From Flavobacteriales bacterium MED-G22 (lineage in GTDB: Bacteria; Bacteroidota; Bacteroidia; Flavobacteriales; Flavobacteriaceae): a DNA stretch of 64,000 bases. Position 1 is the stretch's first letter, and each line of letters starts with the position of its first letter. The DNA is taken from NCBI GenBank assembly GCA_002457295.1, contig NTKF01000001.1, forward strand, positions 1 through 64,000, in the 5' to 3' direction. The position numbers were made by a program, and so were the translations under genes. This document shows positions 1 through 7,663 of the stretch, one piece after another. Below the pieces are notes generated by a model that saw nothing but the letters and a program-made list of their open reading frames with translations, ran no database searches and had not been told where the DNA came from.

Positions 1-840
1 AGGAATCTGATTGCGAAGAAAAGAATAATTCACATTTAAATTTTGTTTGGCATTTGAGGCAGTAAAATTTCCAGAAATATTTCTCTGATTTTTATCGTCA
101 TTATAGCTGTAACTATTGGTAGCCGCAAAAGAAGCGTTATACCCTTCATCTAACCTCTTTTTGAGCACTATGTTGATGTAGCCAGAATTTCCTTCGGCAT
201 CATATTTAGCGGGTGGAGTAGTAATAAGTTCAATCGATTTAACTCCATCAGCAGCTAAACCATTTAGATACTGAACTAATGCTGTAGTAGGCATATAAGT
301 CATCTTACCATTGATCATTACGTTGACACCATCTTTCCCCAACATAGATATGCTGTTGTTTTGACGGTCAAGAATTACTCCAGGGGTTTTTTCTAAAATG
401 TCCAAAATGGAAGACCCTTTGGCTGAAGGAGTATTCTCTAGGCTAATGACAGTTCTATCAATTTCTTTTTTTATGGGAATTTGCTCTGCTACAACACTCA
501 CATCGTTTAATGCAAAAGCTTCTTCAACCAACTTTATGTCAGACAAGTCAATTGTATCTCCTTCGTTTTTAAGTGTAATTTCTCCAGTATTGTATTCTTC
601 AAAACCTATGCTAAGTACTTTCACCTTAACTTTTCCTTCTCTGTAGGTTTCAACTTTAAATAAACCTTCTTCGTCAGCGCTTGTGCCTTCAAAGTTTTGG
701 CCATCAATTGGGTCTACCAACAAAACGCTCGAATAAGGTATAGGATTTTGATTTTCATCAACTACTCTTCCAGAAATGTAAGATTGTGAGATAGCAAGGC
801 TTGGAAGCATTAAAATTAATAATGTGTATATATTTTTCAT
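1..840 (-). CDS. TonB-dependent outer-membrane receptor, N-terminal part (runs off the window)
   Basis: The first 280 codons are present and the gene continues beyond base 1. The start ATG is at 840-838 and opens a signal peptide ending near ALAISQS. Next comes a carboxypeptidase-like regulatory domain (SYISGRVVDENQNPIPYSS), then a plug domain with the usual sequence for this class (SILDILEKTPGVILD, then GVNVMINGK and YDAEGNSGYINIVLKK). This is the layout of the Bacteroidota outer membrane beta-barrel protein family, large receptors that bring substrates or siderophores across the outer membrane with energy from TonB. The substrate cannot be told from this part. No clear TANNTTTG box was found upstream. 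Confidence 0.85.
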   Translation of the reverse strand, partial: MKNIYTLLILMLPSLAISQSYISGRVVDENQNPIPYSSVLLVDPIDGQNFEGTSADEEGLFKVETYREGKVKVKVLSIGFEEYNTGEITLKNEGDTIDLSDIKLVEEAFALNDVSVVAEQIPIKKEIDRTVISLENTPSAKGSSILDILEKTPGVILDRQNNSISMLGKDGVNVMINGKMTYMPTTALVQYLNGLAADGVKSIELITTPPAKYDAEGNSGYINIVLKKRLDEGYNASFAATNSYSYNDDKNQRNISGNFTASNAKQNLNVNYSFLRNQIP

Positions 841-1207
841 AGCTAAATTTTTTTATTGCAAAATGCAAATATGGGATTACATTTGTTAATATATCACTAA
901 CAAAACATCAACCTTTTGGGGTTTTATCACATTTTAAATTTTTATTTATTAACTATAAAAAGTTTTTAAAATTATTTACGTTTGATTGTCAAATTATTAA
1001 AAATGAATCTACTCTTTCTTTGACATGCAGGGAGAATAAGTTTAATTTTATAAAGTTCTATACGACACTTTAGTTTAAATCTGAACAAAAAAGGAGAAGT
1101 CTGCTCTGATTTAAATAAAATACAATTGTAGAAAGAGCTTTCTAATTAATAAATAAAAATTAATAATTTTATGCACTTTATTTATAATTAATATAATTTC
1201 TATCGGT
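841..1207. other. Non-coding AT-rich gap between divergent genes
   Basis: About 370 bases of very AT-rich sequence lie between the minus-strand receptor and the plus-strand secreted protein. A plus-strand TACGTTTG at 977-984 fits the Bacteroidota -7 consensus, but there is no TTG at the right distance upstream and only a six-codon ORF follows it. I see no RNA gene or repeat here. Confidence 0.5.
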
Positions 1208-2059
1208 ATCAAAATTAAAATTGCGACTTTCTTTTTTTTATTGGTTTTATCAAACAAAAGCTTTTCTCAAGAGGATCCTCTAATTTCTCTTTCCAGTTTC
1301 ATTTATAATCATAGCCAATTTCAAGAAACAGGGCAGGGGTTAATCATTCCAGAATTAGACATAGCTCTCTACAGATCGATTAATTTTTTTTTACAAGAAA
1401 AGTTTAATAATATTGAATATATCCCCAACGTGATTTGGGAATCCTACAAAACCTCTCTAACACCTTACACCAGGTCTCACTATTACACCTACACTGTGCG
1501 AGTAAAAGTGAAAAACCAAAGACAGCTTTTAAATTTAGAAGTAGATTACTTTCCCTCAAATGGTTCTCAGCAACAATTCTCAACAAATTATATCTGGGAT
1601 GGACAAGCACAAACCTTTAGACTCGATGATGCATCATTAGAGCGGTTTAAAGTAAGGTCAGATTTAATATTACTTAAAATTGAAAATCAAGAAGAGAAAG
1701 CTACAATTGATGAAATAATAAATGAAATTGAAATCTTCCAATCAGGAAATAATAACAATCAAATTATTTATTTTGATCAGAGAAAACAAATTCAAATTAA
1801 TCAAATCATCTCCTCCTTTATTTTAAAATCATTCCCAAATGTTGATTTTATAATGAATATAATTTGGGACTCCTATTTCACCTCTATTAGCAGCTACGAT
1901 AAATTTCATTATCACAAATTCATTGCTCAAGTTCGATTGAAGAATTCTAACGCCTATAAATATGTAGATATTTTTTACAATCTAAAAACTAAAAATCCTG
2001 CTACAGATCAAAAGTGGAACGCCAGTAGAGAAATATTTGCGGTAGAAAATAATCAATAA
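1208..2059 (+). CDS. Secreted protein with two tandem ~90-residue repeats, unknown function
   Basis: I do not recognise the family. The reading frame is open from 1157. A convincing signal peptide (KIKIATFFLLVLSNKSFSQ) needs a start near 1208, where the codon is ATC; the first conventional start is TTG at 1241, inside that signal peptide. There is no ATG, GTG or TTG in frame before it. The mature protein holds two similar units, each with an IWxSYxTSxxxY core followed by an H-Y/H-Y/H stretch and a VRxKxKN strand: NVIWESYKTSLTPY near codon 75 and NIIWDSYFTSISSY near codon 218. It is probably a duplicated beta-rich domain. Whether it is expressed from a rare start or has lost its start codon is open. 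Confidence 0.6.
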   Translation: MKIKIATFFFLLVLSNKSFSQEDPLISLSSFIYNHSQFQETGQGLIIPELDIALYRSINFFLQEKFNNIEYIPNVIWESYKTSLTPYTRSHYYTYTVRVKVKNQRQLLNLEVDYFPSNGSQQQFSTNYIWDGQAQTFRLDDASLERFKVRSDLILLKIENQEEKATIDEIINEIEIFQSGNNNNQIIYFDQRKQIQINQIISSFILKSFPNVDFIMNIIWDSYFTSISSYDKFHYHKFIAQVRLKNSNAYKYVDIFYNLKTKNPATDQKWNASREIFAVENNQ

Positions 2060-2089
2060 TTAAAATGCCCTAGTCAAGTGGGGTTTCAT

Positions 2090-2097
2090 TAAATTTG
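2090..2097 (+). promoter_or_regulatory. Candidate -7 box TAAATTTG for the SRPBCC gene
   Basis: Exact match to the Bacteroidota TANNTTTG box, 26 bases before the ATG at 2124. No TTG lies at the expected distance upstream, so the call rests on the -7 element alone. Confidence 0.35.
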
Positions 2098-2123
2098 TAA
2101 AAGATAACCTTAAACTAAAAAAA

Positions 2124-2558
2124 ATGATTTCTATTAAACACCTTATGCATATCAATGCCTCAATAGAAGAAGTATTTAGTGCACTATCAGACACCGAAAA
2201 ACTTTCTGAATGGTATACCACTAGTGTAAAAGGCAAATTCGAAAAAGACGAAATAATCACCTTTGAATTTGTCAATTTTGCGGTATTTAAATTTAAAGTT
2301 GTTGCTTTAATACCCAATAAATCTGTTCATATTGAATGTGTAGAGTCTGAATGGGAAAATATTGGTCATGTCATGAAGTATGATCTTGAAGAAAATGGAG
2401 AAAAAACAAGAGTTCGATATTCTTATGAAGGCTTTTCTGAAATGGACGATGCCTATGCCAATATGAATTATAGTTCTGGAAAATATTTGGAGAGTCTAAG
2501 ACAATTTTGTCAAACGGGAGTGGGAGAAGCATTTGGATCAGCAAACTATAGATCTTAA
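2124..2558 (+). CDS. SRPBCC / AHSA1-like (START-fold) domain protein
   Basis: A 144-residue single-domain protein of the SRPBCC superfamily, the helix-grip fold that binds small hydrophobic ligands. The N-terminal strand and helix (INASIEEVFSALSDTEKLSEWYT) are typical of AHSA1/YndB-like members, including the conserved SxWYT after the first helix. The last part (GKYLESLRQFCQTGVGE) matches the long C-terminal helix. It has no signal peptide and is cytoplasmic. Many members are annotated as activators of Hsp90 ATPase by homology only; the ligand is unknown. It seems to be its own transcription unit. Confidence 0.8.
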   Translation: MISIKHLMHINASIEEVFSALSDTEKLSEWYTTSVKGKFEKDEIITFEFVNFAVFKFKVVALIPNKSVHIECVESEWENIGHVMKYDLEENGEKTRVRYSYEGFSEMDDAYANMNYSSGKYLESLRQFCQTGVGEAFGSANYRS

Positions 2559-2693
2559 ATTTAGGGTTAGCACTCAAAAGGATGCTTTCTAGAAGGCTGC
2601 AATGACAAAATAATATGGCAATGAGACCTCATGGAGCCAGCTAAAAATTAGATGTAAAATCTTTTTCTTATATTTTGATAAAAACAGACCATT

Positions 2694-3992
2694 ATTGAAT
2701 CCCAAAAAAAAGGTTCTTCAGGTAGCCTCATACTGTTAATTTTCTCAGGGGAGCTTATTTTTATATTACCCTACTTTATTCCAAGAGTTTTCAGGCCTAC
2801 TTTTTTAGAAGTTTTTAATCTCAATAATTTTCAAACAGCAAGCTTACTCTCAATATATGGAATTGTTGCCTTTTTTTCTTATCTCTTTGGAGGACCGCTT
2901 GCAGACCGGTTTAAGCCAAATAGATTAATTGGAGTAGCTCTTTTGCTTACTGCTTTGGGGGGGTTAGTTTTAGCTAGTTATCCGACCTATCTAGTTTTAA
3001 AAATACTCTACGGATACTGGGGGTTTACCACTGTATTATTGTTTTGGGGTGCAATGATCAAAGCCACACGCATTTGGGGAGGAGCTATTCATCAAGGGAA
3101 AGCCTTTGGTTTTTTAGAAGGAGGTAGAGGGCTTGTGGCGTCACTAATGGGCACTGCAGGTGTTTTTCTTTTTACTCTATTTTCCGTTGAAGAAGAACAT
3201 CTGCAAACTCTTGTAACCCAACAAGAGGCTTTTAGATATGTCATTTTGTTTTGTGTTGTTATTGTCGGCGCAGCAGGAGTTGTGGTCTTTGCCTTTCTAG
3301 AGAATCCAAAATACGCTATCACTGAGCAACAGTCAGTGAGTAAAACCCTAACAAACTTCAAAATATTATTAAAACAAGAGTCTGTTTGGCTATTAACGCT
3401 AATAATAATGTGTGCCTATTTTGGCTACAAAGTCACTGACATCTATTCATTATTCGCTTTTAATGTGATGGGCTATGATGAAGCAGAAGCGGCCAACATA
3501 AGCGCATTGCAGTTATATCTTCGGCCGATAGTGGCCATTAGTGTTGGTTTTTTGGCTGATAAAACTTCTGCTATAGTATGGGTCAAAAGAGGTTTTGGAA
3601 TTATGCTTCTAGGGGCTCTTCTTTTTGCTTCAGGAATAATTAAGCAAGAACAAAACGTTCTCTTTTTCTTTTCACTTATTATGCTAGCTTCAGGAACGTA
3701 TGCTATAAGGGCGCTTTATTTCTCATTACTAAAGCAAGGCGTAATTCCATTGGCACTTACAGGAACTGCCGTTGGACTAATTTCCCTTACAGGGTATACA
3801 CCAGATATTTTTGCGGGACCAATTATTGGCTACTTTTTAGATCACTATCCTGGATTGATCGGCCACCAAATTGTTTTTTTATTCTTGTCAGGTTTTGCTT
3901 TAATTGGCTTTTTAGCCACACTTCGTTTTTCTTCTAGAACTAATAAACCTACTACACCAAAAAAAAATACCCTCTTTTTTAAAAGAGGGTAA
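2694..3992 (+). CDS. MFS family transporter (start codon unclear)
   Basis: About 430 codons encode a polytopic membrane protein of the major facilitator superfamily with roughly 12 hydrophobic segments. The motif-A loop between segments 2 and 3 is visible as GGPLADRFKPNRL and a related loop in the second half as GFLADKTSAIVWVKRGF. The frame opens at 2682. The conserved N-terminal half clearly starts before the first legal start (TTG at 2943), yet no ATG, GTG or TTG lies in frame between 2682 and 2943. ATT at 2691 or 2694 is the best placed codon. A TTG at 2695 in the next frame would join the protein if the A8 run at 2704-2711 had one more A. The substrate is not known. Confidence 0.75.
   Translation: MESQKKGSSGSLILLIFSGELIFILPYFIPRVFRPTFLEVFNLNNFQTASLLSIYGIVAFFSYLFGGPLADRFKPNRLIGVALLLTALGGLVLASYPTYLVLKILYGYWGFTTVLLFWGAMIKATRIWGGAIHQGKAFGFLEGGRGLVASLMGTAGVFLFTLFSVEEEHLQTLVTQQEAFRYVILFCVVIVGAAGVVVFAFLENPKYAITEQQSVSKTLTNFKILLKQESVWLLTLIIMCAYFGYKVTDIYSLFAFNVMGYDEAEAANISALQLYLRPIVAISVGFLADKTSAIVWVKRGFGIMLLGALLFASGIIKQEQNVLFFFSLIMLASGTYAIRALYFSLLKQGVIPLALTGTAVGLISLTGYTPDIFAGPIIGYFLDHYPGLIGHQIVFLFLSGFALIGFLATLRFSSRTNKPTTPKKNTLFFKRG
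3968..3991. terminator. Bidirectional terminator hairpin between convergent genes
   Basis: A perfect 11-bp inverted repeat, TACCCTCTTTT / AAAAGAGGGTA, with a 2-base loop. It covers the last codons of the MFS gene and two of the three bases of its stop codon. On the minus strand it is followed by a long T run (the A tract at 3958-3967), so it is best placed to terminate the 4001-4747 gene and may also serve the MFS transcript. Confidence 0.75.
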
Positions 3993-4000
3993 ATTCGATT

Positions 4001-4747
4001 TTATCGCACTGCCATTACCAAACTTAACACCTCAACGTTTACCATTTCTCTAAGGTCAAGAATTTTTTGGTAGTTCATTTTTTGTTGCTTTGAAAGTTGA
4101 GCAACTCCATCACTATTGCGATAGATGTCTTCCATGTTTTCAAAGAAATTAGCGGTTAAATAGTCTGGTTCATTTTCAGCATGGGGAGTAGTGATTCGGT
4201 GCAGAGCCCAGCCTTTCATTAGCGTGTTATTTTTATGCCCGGGCATAAAATTGACCAACTCCATTTGCTCATAGTCATAATGACTAGTGGGGTCAACATT
4301 CATATAGCTAAGCTGCACAAAATTGACTGGCTGATCTTTGATAGGAGCAAACCCTCCTTTGAAAGATGTCATCAAAAATTTTGAATCAACAACCATTGAA
4401 CCCCATTGCTCTTGGACCATTGCTAATTCTTCTTTAGAAAAGTAAGCATCAGTGTCTCCAAAACCAAAACTTTGACTATCCAAATTGGGCTGCAAATGGG
4501 TATAAACAAAGGTGGTGTGTTCAGGAGTAGCACTGCTTTCAAGGCGCCACATATCCCAGCCAATTTTTTTCCCAGCATCTATATTTGCCTTGTGAAGCTT
4601 TGAGAAGTAGTTCTTTTCTAATGCGATTAGTTTCTCTGCATCACTAGATTTTACTGTCACATAATGCAAAGCCACTGGCATATTTTTTTGTGCCAAAACA
4701 GGCAAAGAAATACTTAAAATAGCAATAAATAATAATAGTTTTTTCAT
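4001..4747 (-). CDS. Secreted protein of unknown function
   Basis: This 248-residue protein begins with a clean signal peptide (MKKLLLFIAILSISLPVLAQ) and so is exported, with no lipobox. The mature part has a VALHYVTVKSSDAEKLIALE segment and a later repeat-like VNFVQLSYMNVDP segment. This suggests two alpha/beta units such as dimeric alpha-beta-barrel domains; that is an inference from pattern only. It stands alone, convergent with the MFS gene. I cannot assign a family or a substrate. Confidence 0.6.
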   Translation of the reverse strand: MKKLLLFIAILSISLPVLAQKNMPVALHYVTVKSSDAEKLIALEKNYFSKLHKANIDAGKKIGWDMWRLESSATPEHTTFVYTHLQPNLDSQSFGFGDTDAYFSKEELAMVQEQWGSMVVDSKFLMTSFKGGFAPIKDQPVNFVQLSYMNVDPTSHYDYEQMELVNFMPGHKNNTLMKGWALHRITTPHAENEPDYLTANFFENMEDIYRNSDGVAQLSKQQKMNYQKILDLREMVNVEVLSLVMAVR

Positions 4748-4828
4748 TATAAATGTTTTATGATTATTGTGCTAAATATAAAATTAATTGTGTGATTGAC
4801 AAAAGGCAAAAGGTTTTGAAAAACATCT

Positions 4829-4836
4829 TATTTTTG
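4829..4836 (+). promoter_or_regulatory. Candidate -7 box TATTTTTG for the DUF2905 pair
   Basis: Exact TANNTTTG match 22 bases before the ATG at 4859. The upstream TTTG at 4815-4818 is too close to be the -33 element. Confidence 0.4.
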
Positions 4837-4858
4837 TACTGTATAGTTTAGAATTGAT

Positions 4859-5068
4859 ATGGCTAAAACAATTCTTTTTTTAGGGGCTGTGATTTTCACT
4901 TTAGGATTGATTTTTTATGCTTTTGAAAAAACGGGAATGAGTTACCAAAACCCCTTAGATTTCAAATTTGAAAAAGGCAACACAAAATTTTATTTTCCGT
5001 TGGGCAGTTCTTTATTGATAAGCATAGTTTTATCATTATTTTTTTATTTTTTAAATAAATGGAAATGA
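4859..5068 (+). CDS. DUF2905 small membrane protein
   Basis: A 69-residue inner-membrane protein with two hydrophobic segments (TILFLGAVIFTLGLIFYAF and SSLLISIVLSLFFYFL) joined by the hallmark of the DUF2905 family: a short polar loop with basic/aromatic residues and the FYFPLGSSLLIS motif. Length and order match the family. Function is unknown across bacteria. Its stop overlaps the start of the next small gene as ATGA, which suggests translational coupling. Confidence 0.8.
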   Translation: MAKTILFLGAVIFTLGLIFYAFEKTGMSYQNPLDFKFEKGNTKFYFPLGSSLLISIVLSLFFYFLNKWK

Positions 5069-5214
5069 AACAGTTAGTCCGTAGTGCGGGTTATTTTTTT
5101 CTCGGATTAGGCATCACCTTGACTCTTTTTGATTTTTTTCTTGAGCACAGTGAGTGGGTAGTTGGGGCGGGTTTCATTTTGTTGATTCTTTCTTTTTTAT
5201 TTAAAAAATACTAA
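5065..5214 (+). CDS. 49-residue membrane protein coupled to DUF2905
   Basis: The ATG at 5065 overlaps the TGA of the DUF2905 gene (ATGA), and the frame runs 49 codons to TAA at 5212-5214. The peptide has two hydrophobic stretches (AGYFFLGLGITLTLFDFFL and WVVGAGFILLILSFLF) and ends KKY, like a two-pass inner-membrane protein with basic ends. Overlap, frame and composition argue that it is real. I know no family for it. Confidence 0.6.
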   Translation: MKQLVRSAGYFFLGLGITLTLFDFFLEHSEWVVGAGFILLILSFLFKKY

Positions 5215-5239
5215 CCCACAAGGTGTCATAAAACTAAAG

Positions 5240-5653
5240 TTATTCTTCTTGGCCAATAACAGTAATTAATAATCGTCTTCTATGGGGCCGATTACGGTGT
5301 TCACACAGATAAATACCTTGCCATATTCCCCAAAGAGGAATTCCATTTTTGATCGGAAAGCTTACACTGGCGCCCAATAAACTACTTTTAATATGAGAAG
5401 TCATGTCGTCTGGGCCTTCCTCGGTGTGAAGATAGTGGGTAGCGTCTTCGGGAACAAGCTCATTAAAAAAAGTTTCAAAATCCATACGTACGGTTGGATC
5501 AGCATTTTCATTTAGTGTTAAACTGGCAGAAGTATGCTGAATGAAAACCTGAACAATGCCACTCACCTTTGGTAAGTGAGGGGTCACTTTTTCCGAAATT
5601 AAATGAAAACCGCGCGAATAAGCAGGTAACTCAATCTTCTTTTGAAAAACCAT
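5240..5653 (-). CDS. YjbQ family protein (UPF0047, secondary thiamine-phosphate synthase-like)
   Basis: A 137-residue full-length member of the YjbQ/UPF0047 family. Visible signatures are FIQHTSASLTLNENADPTVR, then HTEEGPDDMTSHIKSSL and the C-terminal GTW-type segment WGIWQGIYLCEHRNRPHRR. The E. coli homologue has weak thiamine-phosphate synthase activity, but the in vivo role is uncertain. It is the last gene of a minus-strand group with the CDGSH and HAD genes. Confidence 0.9.
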   Translation of the reverse strand: MVFQKKIELPAYSRGFHLISEKVTPHLPKVSGIVQVFIQHTSASLTLNENADPTVRMDFETFFNELVPEDATHYLHTEEGPDDMTSHIKSSLLGASVSFPIKNGIPLWGIWQGIYLCEHRNRPHRRRLLITVIGQEE

Positions 5654-5683
5654 ATGAATTCTTTTTCTTAAAAATAGTGGTAT

Positions 5684-5869
5684 TTAAACTTCTTTGTGTG
5701 AACCATCACAGATCGGTTTTTTTTGGGACTTGCCACAACCGCAAAGAGTAAATGGATTACCATGAGGAATCGCTTTTCCCTCTTGATCTATGAGTTCAAA
5801 GTTTTCTGGTGTTGTTCCAAAACATCTAATTTTACCGTTGTTATAAACTTCTAATCTTATTTTTTCCAT
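5684..5869 (-). CDS. CDGSH iron-sulfur domain protein
   Basis: A 61-residue protein with one CDGSH-type zinc-finger-like domain near its C-terminus: CGCGKSQKKPICDGSH supplies the 3-Cys-1-His set that binds a [2Fe-2S] cluster. There is no membrane anchor, so this is the small soluble bacterial form. Its start lies 6 bases after the stop of the HAD gene, so the two are probably co-transcribed. Confidence 0.9.
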   Translation of the reverse strand: MEKIRLEVYNNGKIRCFGTTPENFELIDQEGKAIPHGNPFTLCGCGKSQKKPICDGSHKEV

Positions 5870-5875
5870 ACTTTT

Positions 5876-6655
5876 TTATTCTTGTTCTTTAAGCCATTTT
5901 GGAAGCTCTTTTATTGAAGATAGAAAATAGTGGGGTTGAACTTTAGCCTTTTTAGCTAAGGCTGCTCTATATTTTCCAGTCTTAACCATAATCGTGGAAT
6001 AACCCATTGCATGGCCTCCCCCAATATCATTTATAAAATCATCACCAACCAAGACTATTTGCTCTGGTTTACAATTGAAATGGGCTGAAGCTAGTTCAAA
6101 AAAGGTAGGATTGGGCTTGCCTACCACTTTGGCGGTGACTCCTGATGCATATTCTAACCCAGCCACAAATGCACCTGCATCAATGGTTAGGCCACCTTCA
6201 GATTCAAAATAGCGCCCTTTGTGCAAGGCAACTAGCTCGGCACCATTTAACAAATCCTGTAGCAGTTCATTCATCAAATTGTGATTCCAATCGGATCCAA
6301 TGTCGCCTACTACAATAGCCTCTAAAGGGGCATCATTTTGAGTCAAGTGAGAATAGTCTTCTTGTGCTTCAGGGCGTAAAATCAATTTGCAATTTTTCAA
6401 ATTCAATTGCTTTAATAAGAGAACACCAGCATAATTGGCGCTAATGATTTCCTCTTTTTCTACCTCTAGCCCCAATTGAATGAGTTTAGAGGTAAGGTCA
6501 TTTCTGCTTTTAGTGGTATTATTTGTGATAAACCGAAAAGGAATTTTTAGATCACGCAAATATTTTAGCGTTTCGTTTCCACCATCAATTAATTGATTGT
6601 CTACATAAAAAACACCATCTAAATCAAATAAAAAAGCTTTAATCAAATTGCCCAA
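5876..6655 (-). CDS. HAD-IIA family hydrolase (NagD/LHPP-like phosphatase)
   Basis: A 259-residue cytoplasmic phosphatase of the haloacid dehalogenase superfamily, subclass IIA. Motif I is FLFDLDGVFY near residue 9, with the nucleophile Asp in DLDG. Motif II is ITNNTTKSR. Motif III/IV is VGKPNPTFF and VGDDFINDIGG. Length and the C2-type cap fit the LHPP/NagD group acting on small phosphate esters. The start is TTG at 6655; the next in-frame stop is only 15 bases upstream and no ATG lies before motif I. Confidence 0.85.
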   Translation of the reverse strand: MGNLIKAFLFDLDGVFYVDNQLIDGGNETLKYLRDLKIPFRFITNNTTKSRNDLTSKLIQLGLEVEKEEIISANYAGVLLLKQLNLKNCKLILRPEAQEDYSHLTQNDAPLEAIVVGDIGSDWNHNLMNELLQDLLNGAELVALHKGRYFESEGGLTIDAGAFVAGLEYASGVTAKVVGKPNPTFFELASAHFNCKPEQIVLVGDDFINDIGGGHAMGYSTIMVKTGKYRAALAKKAKVQPHYFLSSIKELPKWLKEQE

Positions 6656-6674
6656 AACATCAAAATTCTAGTTC

Positions 6675-6682
6675 CAAAGATA
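6675..6682 (-). promoter_or_regulatory. Candidate -7 box TATCTTTG for the HAD-CDGSH-yjbQ group
   Basis: Minus-strand TANNTTTG match 19 bases before the TTG start at 6655. No -33 TTG at the right spacing. Confidence 0.35.
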
Positions 6683-6806
6683 CAATTTCAGGCATAATCA
6701 TTCCACACTTCCTTACCAATGAGTTATTACTATGAAAGAATAATATTTCGCAATACTCATCACTAATAAAATGAAAAACATATCTTATATTTAGGGTTTA
6801 TTTATT

Positions 6807-7262
6807 ATGTCTATGAAAACTCTATCCACAAAAGCATTATTATTATTTATAGGTCTAATCATCTTTTCCTGTCAGAAGGAAGATGAACCTAATGACCCCC
6901 TATTAGGAAATTGGGAAAACGTTTCAACCAGCTATCCAGACGGCTCGACAATCGTTTGGGAAGAAATTAAAGCCGATTTGATAGAGCTGATACCAGGGTA
7001 TTCTTGTATGTTATATACCTGTAACGTCAATAAAAACACTGTAACTGTTTCCTATACAGCACCAGATACAAGCACAAATTCATGTAAACCCACTTCGCTA
7101 CAGATTTTCACCTGGGTAGCTGAGGGCTCAAATTATACCTTTGTCCAAGGGACAAATTTGGTAAAGTATACCATTACTTTCAGCAACAACGATAACCAAA
7201 TGCGATGGGTAGACCAAACAGATAATACAGTTACGGTTTGGAGCCGTTCTGCTGCTCAATAA
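6807..7262 (+). CDS. Lipoprotein, lipocalin-like, unknown function
   Basis: A 151-residue lipoprotein: the signal sequence ends in IIFSCQKEDEP, with the lipid-bearing Cys followed by acidic residues, the pattern linked in Bacteroidota to export to the cell surface. The mature N-terminus has DPLLGNWENVSTSYPDG, the LxGxW opening usual in Bacteroidota lipocalin-like domains. The C-terminus (QMRWVDQTDNTVTVWSR) fits a last strand. The start could be ATG 6807 or 6813. It is followed by a second small lipoprotein gene. Confidence 0.7.
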   Translation: MSMKTLSTKALLLFIGLIIFSCQKEDEPNDPLLGNWENVSTSYPDGSTIVWEEIKADLIELIPGYSCMLYTCNVNKNTVTVSYTAPDTSTNSCKPTSLQIFTWVAEGSNYTFVQGTNLVKYTITFSNNDNQMRWVDQTDNTVTVWSRSAAQ

Positions 7263-7293
7263 AAATTAAAAAACAAACAAAACACATTGTCCC

Positions 7294-7656
7294 GTGAAAA
7301 AAACATTCTTAAGTTTACTATTACTTTTTGTGGCCTCCTGTGGCGTTCAAAAAAAAGTAGCAACTCCTGCTGATCCATATATAGGGGTTTTTAACATTAC
7401 CGTTTTAAACGTTGATGGGTATGGAGATATTCCCATTGAACTCACTGTTAACAAAGAAGAAAATGCTTATAAAGCATCTTTTGGCGGCGATATTCCCATC
7501 GAAATCTTAGACACTAATTTTGTAAATGATCAACTTGAAATAGACACTTTTGCCCAAGGGTATGATGTTTTATTTGAAATTAAAGTTGAAGCGGACACCG
7601 TGACTGGATATATGATGGGTACCTTCGAAATCGAAGGTGAGCGTTCTATTCAATAG
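7294..7656 (+). CDS. Small lipoprotein, unknown function
   Basis: A 120-residue protein starting at GTG 7294 with a signal peptide and lipobox (LLLFVASCGVQKK). The mature part contains a near-repeat, GYGDIPIELTVNKEEN then GGDIPIEILDTNFVN, suggesting a small beta-barrel or beta-sandwich. It lies 31 bases after the previous lipoprotein gene and may share its transcript. No family recognised. Confidence 0.6.
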   Translation: MKKTFLSLLLLFVASCGVQKKVATPADPYIGVFNITVLNVDGYGDIPIELTVNKEENAYKASFGGDIPIEILDTNFVNDQLEIDTFAQGYDVLFEIKVEADTVTGYMMGTFEIEGERSIQ

Positions 7657-7663
7657 GATTATA

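Noticed and set aside
977..1025. Promoter plus six-codon leader ORF in the first gap
   Set aside because: The box has no -33 partner and the ORF ends after six codons with no structure following.
6772..6795. Short peptide MKNISYI before the lipoprotein gene
   Set aside because: Seven codons, no Shine-Dalgarno or terminator to suggest a leader.
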